NCBI GenBank assembly: GCA_016703945.1
Contig: JADJBC010000041.1
Location: 160,387 to 224,386, forward strand
From: Candidatus Aalborgicola danicus
GTDB lineage: Bacteria; Pseudomonadota; Gammaproteobacteria; Burkholderiales; Burkholderiaceae_C
DNA: 64,000 nucleotides
Direction: 5' to 3'
In this document: in pieces, positions 24,854 through 34,858 of the stretch
Layout: every line of letters starts with the position of its first letter
Position numbering within the stretch: position 1 is the stretch's first letter
Position numbers and translations under genes: made by a program
The notes under the pieces: model-generated
Told to the model about the DNA's origin: nothing
What the model saw: the letters and a program-made list of their open reading frames with translations, nothing else
The model's database searches: none

Positions 24854-26473
24854 TTAGGCCAAAGCCACTTCCTTGCCGGTCAGGCGTTTGGCCAATCCCT
24901 GTGCCAGCCGATTCACATTGCCATAGATGGACAACTGCGGGTTGGCGCCAATGCTGGTGGGGAAGATCGAGCCATCGTGGATGGACAGATTCTCCAGTTG
25001 CCAGTGCACACCGTCGGGGCGGGTGACACCGCGTTTGTCGTCCGCAGACAGACCGCAACCGCCCATCACGTGGGCGCTGCCGATTTTGGTCAGCAACGGC
25101 TTCATCGGCAGAGCATTGATGGCGGCCTTGGTGTCGGCCCAATTCGTCGTGCCCGTGCCCATTTCATGGCCGGGGTAAACCGTTTTGGCACCGGCTTCGA
25201 ACTGGATTTCGGCCATGGCCAGCATGGAACGGCGGGCGCCTTCCATCAGGTAGTCGGTCAGCGGGTAGTCCAGCAAGGGTGAGCCGTTGCCGCGCAACTC
25301 GACCTTGCCACCGACCGCTTGGTCATGGAAGCCGTCGCGCATCAGTGCCAGCATGACGTTGGCATGGGGGTATTGGCGGAACAGCTGGGCTTGTTTCTCG
25401 CCAAAGCCGGGCAGGTTGGCGCCAAAAAATACCGGGTGCAGCGGTGCGACTTCGAGCTTGAAGCCAATCGGTCCGTCGATCGCCTGGGTATTCAGGAAAT
25501 GGTCCGAGTAAATGGATTGAGGTGCACCGTCCCACGCGGACACATTGTTGGCCATGATGGCCGTAGTGATGGCCACCGGGTGCAAAAAGGTGCGGGTGCC
25601 CAGGCGTTTGTGCGGGTCAGGGGCGCCCGAGCGCATCAGCAGGGCCGGCGAGTTGATCGATCCACCGGCCAGTACATAATGTTTTGCTATGATTTGTGTA
25701 GGTGGCCCCGCAGTTTTTACGGGGGCTGCATTGGGTTTTACTGCTATACAACTGAGGCTCTGGATGCGTCCGTTGCTGATTTCGAACTTCTCGGCCCGGG
25801 TCTCCACCAACAGGGTGGCGCCGCCGTCCAGCGCAAACGGAATGGTGGTGACCAGCATGGACTGTTTCGCGTTGGTCGGGCAGCCCATGCCGCAGGAACC
25901 CAGGTTGTAACAACCCTTGACGTTGCGCGGAATCACCTCGGCCTTGATACCCAGCTTGGCGGCACCCCGGCGCAGCAACTCGTTGTTTTCGTTGGGTGGG
26001 GTTTGCCAGGGCGCGATATTCAGGCGCTGTTCGGCTTGCTGGAAAAACGGTGCCAGGGCATCGGGGTTGTAGTCGGTTAGGCCAAATTGTTCTTGCCAGA
26101 ATTTGAGCGTGGCAGCCGGGGTGCGAAACGAGCTGGTCCAGTTGACGGTGGTGGTGCCGCCCACGCTGCGCCCTTGCAGGATGGTGATGCCTTTGTCCTT
26201 GGTTTGGCGGCCAGCGGCCTCCTGGTACAGCGATGCATAGGCTTCGGGTTCGCGCTGTTTGAAGTCGCTGCTGCTTTTGAGCTGGCCTTCTTCGATGATG
26301 ACAACCTTGAGGCCGGCCTTGGTCAACAGCTCGGCGGTGATGCCGGCCCCCGCGCCTGAGCCGATGATGGCCACGTCACAGGTGATGCTGGTCGGGAGCG
26401 CCGCGTGTGCGCCGCCCAATACTTTCCAACCGCGGGCGAGTCCCTCTTTGATGGGGTCCGTTAAGCTGCTCAT
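24854..26473 (-). CDS. GMC-family FAD-dependent oxidoreductase
   Basis: A 539-residue flavoprotein. It has the FAD dinucleotide fold DVAIIGSGAGAGITAELL near 33-50, GRSVGGTTTVNW near 100-111, and the C-terminal signature AHVMGGCGL with DGSIFPTSIGANPQLSIYG (active-site His/Asn region). GMC enzymes oxidise alcohols, sugars or sterols. Downstream genes in order of transcription do not follow; it is the last gene of a leftward cluster with a Tat-exported partner 15 bp upstream, an aldehyde dehydrogenase and a class II aldolase. An insertion matching a dispersed repeat (25683-25750) encodes about 23 extra residues. Confidence 0.88.
   Translation of the reverse strand: MSSLTDPIKEGLARGWKVLGGAHAALPTSITCDVAIIGSGAGAGITAELLTKAGLKVVIIEEGQLKSSSDFKQREPEAYASLYQEAAGRQTKDKGITILQGRSVGGTTTVNWTSSFRTPAATLKFWQEQFGLTDYNPDALAPFFQQAEQRLNIAPWQTPPNENNELLRRGAAKLGIKAEVIPRNVKGCYNLGSCGMGCPTNAKQSMLVTTIPFALDGGATLLVETRAEKFEISNGRIQSLSCIAVKPNAAPVKTAGPPTQIIAKHYVLAGGSINSPALLMRSGAPDPHKRLGTRTFLHPVAITTAIMANNVSAWDGAPQSIYSDHFLNTQAIDGPIGFKLEVAPLHPVFFGANLPGFGEKQAQLFRQYPHANVMLALMRDGFHDQAVGGKVELRGNGSPLLDYPLTDYLMEGARRSMLAMAEIQFEAGAKTVYPGHEMGTGTTNWADTKAAINALPMKPLLTKIGSAHVMGGCGLSADDKRGVTRPDGVHWQLENLSIHDGSIFPTSIGANPQLSIYGNVNRLAQGLAKRLTGKEVALA
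25683..25750 (+). repeat. Variant of the dispersed repeat, inside the GMC oxidoreductase gene
   Basis: TTGCTATGATTTGTGTAGG ... ACGGGGGCTGCATTGGG ... ACTGCTATAC. The centre holds a GGCCCCG...CGGGGGC stem. It resembles the copy at 37341-37401 (ACGGGGGCT instead of ACGAGGGCT) and is read in frame. Confidence 0.45.
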
Positions 26474-26488
26474 GGGTGTTTTTTCCGA

Positions 26489-27019
26489 TCAGAGGGTCTT
26501 GGGGCCGGGGTAGCCCAGCACGGCCCAGGATTCCTGGCCGGAGAAATACGAAGCACACACGATATCGTGCAGGCCCTGGTAGGCCTGTACCCGCAGGGAC
26601 ACGCTGGAGGAGCGCATGGCCTGGAACGCCTCGGTAATGTCAGCCACGCTGGCGTCCGCCCAGCCACTCGACAAACCTACAACGCCGCGCCGCCCGGCTA
26701 CGGTGCCCAACAGACCCAACAGCATGGACAACTCGGCCTGCACATGGTCGGGTGTGCCGCTGAGGAAGGTGTCGATGCGGTCGAGCAGGGAGTTGATGGC
26801 AATCTGGTTCGGCCCGGCCTCCGCTGGCAGGGTACCCGCCAGAATGGTCTGGCCCGCGCGGGAAAAGATCAGGCGGGAGCCTTCGGTGAGTTTGCCGTTT
26901 TGCAGGCCGGGTTGCATCAGCGCAACGGCGCCGCCCGCCACGGCCAGTACCACAGCCGAGGCAACGCCCAGTTTGAGAAAGGTTCTTCGTTGAAGATGCG
27001 GGGGTCCGTAGTGGCTCAT
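26489..27019 (-). CDS. Tat-exported small protein, probable partner of the GMC oxidoreductase
   Basis: A 176-residue protein with a twin-arginine signal: RRTFLKLG at about 11-18 and a hydrophobic stretch VASAVVLAVAGGAVALM. The rest is helical, without a recognised catalytic motif, and resembles in layout the small (gamma-type) subunits of membrane-bound gluconate/alcohol dehydrogenases. It would escort the folded flavoprotein to the periplasm. The start at 27019 has AGGACTCCC just upstream; the 17 codons before it are not needed. It lies 15 bp before the GMC gene. Confidence 0.65.
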   Translation of the reverse strand: MSHYGPPHLQRRTFLKLGVASAVVLAVAGGAVALMQPGLQNGKLTEGSRLIFSRAGQTILAGTLPAEAGPNQIAINSLLDRIDTFLSGTPDHVQAELSMLLGLLGTVAGRRGVVGLSSGWADASVADITEAFQAMRSSSVSLRVQAYQGLHDIVCASYFSGQESWAVLGYPGPKTL

Positions 27020-27035
27020 CGGGAGTCCTTGTTGG

Positions 27036-27115
27036 TCAGTTGGGGACAGAGCTGAAGGGCTGTCCCGCAAGCTTTTTAATCAGTTGAGGACAGAGCTAAA
27101 GATCTGTCCCGCAAG
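27036..27115. repeat. Two tandem 36-bp repeats, each with an inverted repeat
   Basis: Copy 1 (27036-27071) and copy 2 (27080-27115) both read TCAGTTG(G/A)GGACAGAGCT, then AAG, then CTGTCCCGCAAG. Within each copy GGACAGAGCT can pair with the following GGCTGTCC-type segment. They lie between the aldehyde dehydrogenase stop and the Tat protein start and may be REP-like. Confidence 0.7.
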
Positions 27116-27119
27116 GTAG

Positions 27120-28562
27120 TTACTTTGTCAAAAAGTCGAGGTATTTGGTGGCGAACTTGCCATAGGGCGGGTACATGAATTTCACGGCGCTGAAGGGCGC
27201 CTGGTAGAACACCGGCCGCATTTTGGAGAAGGTCAGGAACCCCTCGTAGCCGTGGTAGTGGCCCATGCCGCTGTCGCCCACGCCGCCAAACGGCATGTCG
27301 TGTTGTGCGGTGTGCAGGATGCCGTCGTTCACCGTGACACCGCCGGACATCACATGGGTGATCAGGTGGTGTACCTGTTTCTTCTTGTTGCTGAAAGGGT
27401 AGAGCGCCAGCGGGCGCGGACCATTGTTGATGATCGTGATGGTGTCTTCAATGTTGGTGTAGCCAATCACCGGCAGGATGGGGCCAAAAATCTCGCGGGT
27501 GCGCAGCTCGCAGTCGGCCGGTGCGTTCAACACCACGTGGGGGGCGATCTTGCGGGTCTTTTTGTCCCAGGCTTTACCGGGAATCAGTTGTACCAGGGTG
27601 GCGCCGCGTTCCTTGGCGTCTTGCAGTGCGTTGGTGATGCGGTTGAAGGCGCGGTCATCAATAATGGAGGTGTAGTCGGGTGTGTCCAGGGTGGGGTAGC
27701 GTGCCGTGACAATCTCTTTGGCCATCTCGACAAAACCCGCCACCTTGGCCTCGGGAACGAACAGGTGGTCCACCGTGGTGCAGACCTGGCCAGCGTTGAA
27801 ACACTTGCCAAACAGCAGACGCTCGGCGGCCAGCCGCATCGGGAAGTCGTCGAACAGGACTGCAGGTGACTTGCCGCCCAGTTCCAGCGTGACCGGGCAC
27901 AGGTTGCTGGCGGCGGCGGCCATCACCGAGCGGCCGGTGGTGCCCGAGCCGGTGAAGATGAGGTGGTCGAACTTCAGCTTGGAAAACTCCACACCGACGC
28001 CGCCGGTTTCGTCAAAAAAAGCCAGTTTTTCGCGCGGGAAGTAGTCGGGAATTTTTTCCAGCAACAAGGCTGCGATGTGGCGCGAGTTTTCCGACATCTT
28101 GACCATGGAGCGGTTGCCGGCGGCAAAGGTGCAGATCAGGCCGTTGAAACTGGTCCAGATCGGAAAGTTCCACGGAATGATGGCGCCCACCACACCCAGA
28201 GGTTGTGGGATGACGCGGTTGGATGCGCCAAAGAAACTCTTCAAATCGATATGCCGGTTTTGGGGTTTCATCCACAGCTTGAGGTGTTTGAGCGTGTGGC
28301 TGACGCCGTCGATGATGCTGAAAATTTCGGCAAACAGGGATTCGTGCCGTGAGCGGTTGCCATAGTCCTTGTTGATGGCGTCGACGATGGCGTCGCGGTT
28401 GTCAATGACAAAGGCCTTGAGTTTGAGCAGGTCGGCCTTGCGCTCAGCAAAGCTGGGGTAGGGGTGCGCCATAAAGGCATCGCGCTGGAGTTTGAGGGTG
28501 TCTTCCAATTCGATGCGCACGGTATCGATGGGGGTGACAGCGTGGAGAGGGCTTGCAGCCAT
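27120..28562 (-). CDS. Aldehyde dehydrogenase, coniferyl-aldehyde dehydrogenase type
   Basis: A 480-residue NAD(P)-dependent aldehyde dehydrogenase. It has IIPWNFPIWTSFNG near 130, FTGSGTTGR, the catalytic Glu in LELGGKSP and the catalytic Cys in NAGQVCTTVDH. The short length and HHLITHVMSGGVTVNDGILH place it with coniferyl-aldehyde dehydrogenases (CalB-like), which also act on other aliphatic and aromatic aldehydes. In this cluster it would oxidise the aldehyde made by the GMC enzyme; that pathway is inferred. Confidence 0.88.
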   Translation of the reverse strand: MAASPLHAVTPIDTVRIELEDTLKLQRDAFMAHPYPSFAERKADLLKLKAFVIDNRDAIVDAINKDYGNRSRHESLFAEIFSIIDGVSHTLKHLKLWMKPQNRHIDLKSFFGASNRVIPQPLGVVGAIIPWNFPIWTSFNGLICTFAAGNRSMVKMSENSRHIAALLLEKIPDYFPREKLAFFDETGGVGVEFSKLKFDHLIFTGSGTTGRSVMAAAASNLCPVTLELGGKSPAVLFDDFPMRLAAERLLFGKCFNAGQVCTTVDHLFVPEAKVAGFVEMAKEIVTARYPTLDTPDYTSIIDDRAFNRITNALQDAKERGATLVQLIPGKAWDKKTRKIAPHVVLNAPADCELRTREIFGPILPVIGYTNIEDTITIINNGPRPLALYPFSNKKKQVHHLITHVMSGGVTVNDGILHTAQHDMPFGGVGDSGMGHYHGYEGFLTFSKMRPVFYQAPFSAVKFMYPPYGKFATKYLDFLTK

Positions 28563-28636
28563 GGGATTACCTCAGTAAGAAGAAACAGTTGGGACGGATC
28601 GCAGTAGCGAAGATCGGGTGATGGGTCAGTGAATCC

Positions 28637-29395
28637 TCAGGTCTTGTAGCCGGGGTCCAGCCGGTCGGCTTTGCGCAGCAGAGCGGGCCAGGCAAAGGCA
28701 CCGCCCAGGCCGCCGGTCTGCACCCGCATGGCCTCGGCCACACCTTTGACGATCAGCGGGTTGACCTGGGTGAGTTGACCACCACCGGCCTGGGCACTGA
28801 TCTGGATCTGGCAGGTGGACTCAAATGTGTACATGGACAGAAAGGCGTCGGCGATGGTCTTGCCCACGGTCAGCAGGCCGTGGTTGCGCAGCATCAGGAA
28901 GTTGGCATGGCCCAGGTCGGCTTGCAGGCGGGGCTTCTCTTCGTCGCGGAAGGCTACGCCTTCGTACGCGTGGTAGGCCAGCGAGCCCAGCACAAAGGTA
29001 GATTGCTGGCTGATGGGTAACACGCCATCTTTTTGTGCGCTGACGGCGACTCCGGCGCGGGTGTGGGTGTGCATGACACAGCCGGCATCTTCGCGCACCT
29101 CGTGCACGGCGCTGTGGATCACAAAACCGGCCGGGTTGACCGGGAAAGGCGAGTCGATCAGCTTGTTGCATTGCTGGTCCACCTTGACCAGGCTGCTGGC
29201 TGTGATCTCGTCGAACATCAGCCCATAGGGGTTGATCAGGAAGTGGTGCTCCGGCCCGGGGATGCGTGCGCTGATGTGGGTGAACACCAGGTCGCTCCAG
29301 CCATAAGCGGCCACCAGGCGGTAACAGGCGGCCAGGTCGACGCGCAACTGCCATTCTTCGGGGCTGACTTGATTTTGAATCGAAGGAATGTTCAT
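28637..29395 (-). CDS. Class II aldolase/adducin family protein
   Basis: A 252-residue protein of the class II aldolase fold. It has metal-binding HTHTRAGVAVS near 113-123 and RNHGLLTVG near 170-178, with SDLVFTHISARIP in the N-terminal part. Family members are aldolases, epimerases or decarboxylases acting on sugar phosphates or hydroxy-acids; the exact substrate cannot be told. It is the first gene of the leftward cluster and faces the divergent Crp/Fnr regulator. Confidence 0.85.
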   Translation of the reverse strand: MNIPSIQNQVSPEEWQLRVDLAACYRLVAAYGWSDLVFTHISARIPGPEHHFLINPYGLMFDEITASSLVKVDQQCNKLIDSPFPVNPAGFVIHSAVHEVREDAGCVMHTHTRAGVAVSAQKDGVLPISQQSTFVLGSLAYHAYEGVAFRDEEKPRLQADLGHANFLMLRNHGLLTVGKTIADAFLSMYTFESTCQIQISAQAGGGQLTQVNPLIVKGVAEAMRVQTGGLGGAFAWPALLRKADRLDPGYKT

Positions 29396-29444
29396 GGGAG
29401 CGCGATCCTTGGGGTACGGTCTGCCACGTTAACCCGCTGCTCGC

Positions 29445-29468
29445 TGTAAGACTGTTAAAAATCTTACA
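29445..29468. promoter_or_regulatory. Operator-like inverted repeat in the divergent promoter region
   Basis: TGTAAGA, ten bases, TCTTACA: a perfect 7-bp inverted repeat between the class II aldolase gene and the Crp/Fnr regulator gene, 28 bp before the regulator start. A dimeric regulator, most simply the divergently encoded one, could bind here and control both directions. Confidence 0.55.
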
Positions 29469-29496
29469 ATTTAGGGTAATCACCGGGAAGAAATGG

Positions 29497-30189
29497 ATGG
29501 CCGACTCAAAAGACGAATGGCTGGGAATTTTGTCAATGAACCCCTGGTTTGGCGCGTTGCCATTGCCTGAGCGCAAGGCGATGTTGGCAGCGGCGGACGT
29601 GGCGCAGGTGCGTGCAGGCGAGATGCTGTACCGCAAAGGCGATACCTCTGGTGGATTTTTTGGTGTGGTGAAGGGTGCCTTCAAGGTCTCTACGCTGGGG
29701 GAGGATGGGCGCGAAGGTATTTTGTCGGTGGTGGAGGCAGGCAACTGGTTTGGCGAGGCTTCGCTGATCGACGGTCAACCACGGCCGCACGATGCCACTG
29801 CCGTGTTGGCCAGCACCGTGTTGGTGATTCAGCCCCAAGCTTTCAAACGCCTGATGCAGCGCAGCGTCTTTGCCCGCGCCATCGCCGCGTTGTTATGTAG
29901 CCGGGTGCGGGTGCTCTATGGCTTGGTGGAAGACGCCATGCTGCGCTCGACCCGTACCCGCATCGCCCGCCGTCTGATCACGTTGGCACGCGGGGATGCG
30001 ACCATGGCGAACGACGCGCGCAGCAGCGTGGCGGTGTCCCAAGAAGCGCTGGCAATGATGCTGGGCATCACGCGGCAGACCTTGTCCAAGGAACTGAAGG
30101 TGCTGGTGCGCGACGGGGTGCTGAGCCTGGGTTATGGACGGATTGAGATTGTGTCCATGGCCGAGCTGGAGCTGCGCGCAGAAATATAG
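29497..30189 (+). CDS. Crp/Fnr family transcriptional regulator
   Basis: A 230-residue regulator: a cyclic-nucleotide-binding-like domain (about 20-140, GEMLYRKGDTSGGFFGVVKG, then GNWFGEASLIDGQPRPHDA) and a C-terminal winged helix (about 150-225, VSQEALAMMLGITRQTLSKE). It lacks an N-terminal Cys cluster, so it is not an iron-sulfur FNR. GEASLIDGQPRPHDA partly resembles the cAMP-binding motif, but the ligand is unknown. It is divergent from the catabolic cluster and probably controls it. Confidence 0.88.
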   Translation: MADSKDEWLGILSMNPWFGALPLPERKAMLAAADVAQVRAGEMLYRKGDTSGGFFGVVKGAFKVSTLGEDGREGILSVVEAGNWFGEASLIDGQPRPHDATAVLASTVLVIQPQAFKRLMQRSVFARAIAALLCSRVRVLYGLVEDAMLRSTRTRIARRLITLARGDATMANDARSSVAVSQEALAMMLGITRQTLSKELKVLVRDGVLSLGYGRIEIVSMAELELRAEI

Positions 30190-30208
30190 CCCCCTACTGG
30201 GACTTCCC

Positions 30209-30524
30209 CCGGTGTCAAGCAATCGCTTGCGTTTGGATATCCCTGGAGACGGTATTTTTTGCACTGGCGTGAACTGGATTTGCGAGTAAATCAGAAACAG
30301 ACTGCACATCTACTGTCGGTCTTATTGCACCGTTGACCTTGATCCTGGTGCGGACCCAGATACGAACCGCTCAGCGGGGCTCCAATCACGCTACGTGGAC
30401 ATTGTCAAAACGCCACTGGGGGCTAGTCGAGCTTGCCCGCTGCCGGTCTGACCTGTTTATTGCATCTTTCGATTTACGCCTTGCAAGAAACTATCTATTC
30501 AGTTACCCAAATTGTCGTCACCGG
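30209..30524 (-). ncRNA. Candidate bridge RNA (seekRNA) region of the IS
   Basis: This 316-bp stretch follows the recombinase stop inside the element and has no gene. In IS1111-group elements the guide RNA that pairs with target and donor DNA is encoded 3' of the recombinase. The position and length fit; the RNA fold was not computed. Several short GC-rich inverted segments are present. Confidence 0.45.
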
Positions 30525-31586
30525 CTAGCCATTCACTATCGCCGGTCGCACGCTCACATGGCGCGCATCGAATGGCTTACCACGTGTAAACACGGCCCAG
30601 AGGATGCGCGCATTCTTGTTGGCCAGCGCTACAGCTGCCTTTTGCCAACCCGTCTTTTCGCGCAACTGATGCGCCCACTTGGAAATGGGATCATCGCGCC
30701 GATGCGCCGTAAATACTGCGGCCTTGGCTCCTTGAATGAGAAGGGATCGCAGGTAGGTGTCCCCATGTTTTGTGATGCCGCCCAGGTTGCTTTTGCCGCC
30801 GCTGGAGTTCTGCCGAGGCGTCAGCCCCATCCAGGCGCCAAACTGTGCGCCATTCTTGAACTGTTTGAAGTCACCTACCGTGGCAATGAGTGCGGAGGCC
30901 CCAAGCGGCCCAACGCCTATGAGTTGCTCGGCCTGTCGAACCTGCTCATTGGCTTTGAGATGGGCAGCAATGCGTGCATCGCACCAGCTCAGGTGTGCAT
31001 CAAGCTCCTGCCACTGCTCCCAGGCCCGCTGCAGTGCCAGGCGGGCCAGAGTTGGAAGTTCGTTACTGGCATCTTCAATAACGTCGGGCAAGGCGTGGTG
31101 CAGGATCTCGGGCTTTTGCGCTAACACAATGCCAAACTCGCCCAAAAGACCCCGAATGCGATTGGTACAGGCGATGCGCTCCTTCTTGAAGCCTTCGCGC
31201 AAGCGGTGAATGCACAGCATGCTTTGTTGTTCTACGCTCTTGATGGGTACGAAATGCATTTGCGGACGTGATGCAGCCTCGCAAATGGCCGCCGCATCAT
31301 TGGCGTCGTTCTTTCCGTGCTTGCCCTGCATCCGGTAGGGTGCAACCAGATGGGCAGCGATGATGCGCGCATCCAACCCAAGCGCGACCAGCTTGCGTGC
31401 CCAATAATGTGCGCTGGAGCTGGCCTCCATGACCACCATGCAACCAGCAGGCAATTGAGCGCACCAAGCCGTGAATTTGTCGCGTGGCAGCGCTCGGCCA
31501 ACAACCCGCTGATCAGCTCTATCCACTCCGTGAACTTGAATGACCCGCTTTGCCAGATCAACGCCGACTCGTGTAACCTCATGCAT
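30525..31586 (-). CDS. IS110-family (IS1111 group) transposase/recombinase
   Basis: A 353-residue DEDD recombinase. The N-terminal RuvC-like domain has GVDLAKRVIQVHGVD (first Asp), MEASSSAHYWARKL (Glu) and HGKNDANDAAAICEA (Asp pair). The C-terminal transposase domain has IGVGPLGASALIATVGDF and WMGLTPRQNSSGGKSNLGGI, with the catalytic Ser region. The ATG at 31586 gives the usual MHEVTRVGVDLAK start; the frame is open 18 codons farther. No frameshift is seen, so the element may be active. Confidence 0.92.
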   Translation of the reverse strand: MHEVTRVGVDLAKRVIQVHGVDRADQRVVGRALPRDKFTAWCAQLPAGCMVVMEASSSAHYWARKLVALGLDARIIAAHLVAPYRMQGKHGKNDANDAAAICEAASRPQMHFVPIKSVEQQSMLCIHRLREGFKKERIACTNRIRGLLGEFGIVLAQKPEILHHALPDVIEDASNELPTLARLALQRAWEQWQELDAHLSWCDARIAAHLKANEQVRQAEQLIGVGPLGASALIATVGDFKQFKNGAQFGAWMGLTPRQNSSGGKSNLGGITKHGDTYLRSLLIQGAKAAVFTAHRRDDPISKWAHQLREKTGWQKAAVALANKNARILWAVFTRGKPFDARHVSVRPAIVNG

Positions 31587-31683
31587 GGGACTTCTCCTTC
31601 CAAAGGTTTTAGATTGACTTTTCAAAACCAATCTTGGCACTCAATGCCGTTACCAGGAAGTGGGAAGTCCCTTCGTATTCACG

Positions 31684-31752
31684 CTCCACCGCTACGCGGG
31701 TCGCTGCCCCCCGAGGGGGCCGTGTTTCGCCTTGGGGCGGCCCGGCGGCGAA
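31684..31752. repeat. GC-rich extragenic block between the IS and the FMN reductase gene
   Basis: Contains CGCTACGCGGGTCGCTG, CCCCCCGAGGGGG and GGGGCGGCCCGGCGG, similar in type to the block after yidC (8738-8800). It is probably an intergenic repeat acting as terminator of the FMN reductase gene. Confidence 0.4.
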
Positions 31753-31767
31753 TTGTCTCCGCGATAG

Positions 31768-32349
31768 TTATTGCGCTAGCCGCTCGGCCGCCCACAAAAC
31801 CTGCTTGACCACCTCCAACACGCTGTCGCGCTGAGCCGGCAGCTGGAGTTCGCCGTTGTCGTCAAAGGCGTCTCCGGCCCGGCCAAGCGCAAACTGCTTG
31901 GGCGCGATCCAGCACTGGGATAAGGTCATCAGCGGGTTCAAGTGGCTTAGCGACCGCAGGCCCCCTAAGGCGCCGGGTGATGCGCTCATCAGGCCGACGA
32001 CCTTGCCGCGCATGGAGCGGTCACCGTCGGACCAAATGGGGTCGCCTTTGACCGGGCTGCTGATCCAGTCGATGGTGTTTTTCAGCAGGCCGGTGTAGGA
32101 GCCGTTGTACTCGGGTGAGCAGATGATCCAGGCCGGGTGGTCATAGGCGATGGCCTTGAGGCGCATCACGTCGGCCGGTGTGCCCCGGGCTTCCAGGTCG
32201 GCGTTGTACAGGGGGACGTCGAAGTCGCTCAATTCGATGTGGGTGACTTCCGCGCCCTCGGCCCGTGCCATGGCGGCGGCGGCGTTGGCGAGGCGGCGGT
32301 TGAAGGAGAGTTGGCGGGTGCTACCCGCGAAGATGAGTAGTTTGGTCAT
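31768..32349 (-). CDS. NADPH-dependent FMN reductase family protein
   Basis: A 193-residue flavodoxin-fold protein. MTKLLIFAGSTRQLSFNRRL has the FMN phosphate loop G-S-T-R...S-x-N, and SPEYNGSYTGLLKNTIDW near 75-92 is the family signature. It would reduce FMN, quinones or chromate-like acceptors with NAD(P)H. The ATG at 32349 is the conserved start; the frame continues upstream through hairpin copy C only by chance. It is divergent from mnmG. Confidence 0.9.
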   Translation of the reverse strand: MTKLLIFAGSTRQLSFNRRLANAAAAMARAEGAEVTHIELSDFDVPLYNADLEARGTPADVMRLKAIAYDHPAWIICSPEYNGSYTGLLKNTIDWISSPVKGDPIWSDGDRSMRGKVVGLMSASPGALGGLRSLSHLNPLMTLSQCWIAPKQFALGRAGDAFDDNGELQLPAQRDSVLEVVKQVLWAAERLAQ

Positions 32350-32425
32350 GGGGCTATTGTCACCAAGTTGTGGTTTTCCCCCCATACCAGTTACCCCGGG
32401 ATCAGTCGGTATATTGCGCTCGCCC

Positions 32426-32523
32426 GCGACAGGCAAGGCGCGGGTTTTTTTTGCTCCGTGTCCCCCGCCCGCTGCGCGGGCTCCTCCTTTACCTGCGCAA
32501 AACACCCATGCCTTGCCTGTCGC
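32426..32523 (-). repeat. Large covarying hairpin element, copy C
   Basis: Reverse orientation: GCTCCGTGTCCCCCGCC, an inner stem GCCCGC/GCGGGC, and CTCCTCCTTTACCTGCGC. The outer arms (32426-32454 against 32497-32523) share GCGACAGGCAAGGC and are unlike the arms of other copies. The element lies between the FMN reductase and mnmG starts. Confidence 0.75.
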
Positions 32524-32582
32524 TGGAGGTTGGTGAAGGACGGGCTGTTTGTATTTTCGGAGCCTGGCCACCTGCTACGCCA

Positions 32583-32675
32583 GATCGGTTGGGCTGTGCG
32601 TTTTGCGTAGGTCAAGGGGGAGGCCAAGCTTGCTTGGCCGGAGGACACGCAGCAAAACGTGCAGCCCAACCGATC
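32583..32675 (+). repeat. Large covarying hairpin element, copy D
   Basis: Forward orientation: GCGTAGGTCAAGGGGGAG, an inner stem GGCCAAGC/GCTTGGCC, and CGGAGGACACGCAGC. The outer arms are 24 bp (32583-32606 against 32652-32675), starting GATCGGTTGGGCTG, with two mismatches. It faces copy C across 59 bp and lies upstream of mnmG. Confidence 0.75.
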
Positions 32676-32791
32676 CCCCACAGCAGCAACCCAACCCAAC
32701 GAATTCTCCCAACGTGCCAAAAAACCAGGCACCCGGTAAAATCGCTGGCTACACCACACTGGGCGCACGCGGATTTGCCTTGCGCCCCCGA

Positions 32792-34857
<2,066 letters not shown>

Positions 34858-34858
<1 letters not shown>

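Larger units (their letters stand above)
30199..31671 (-). mobile_element. IS110-family insertion sequence (IS1111 group)
   Basis: About 1.47 kb bounded by inverted GGGACTTCCC (30199-30208) and GGGAAGTCCC (31662-31671). One recombinase gene is near one end, with about 85 bp on its 5' side and about 315 bp on its 3' side. IS1111-group elements have subterminal inverted repeats and a long 3' non-coding end, so the true ends may lie a few bases outside. It sits 9 bp after the Crp/Fnr stop codon. Confidence 0.75.

Noticed and set aside
32549..32791. Longer mnmG frame starting at 32549
   Set aside because: The upstream part is translated repeat DNA (hairpin copy D); the FAD motif fits a start at 32792 or 32801.
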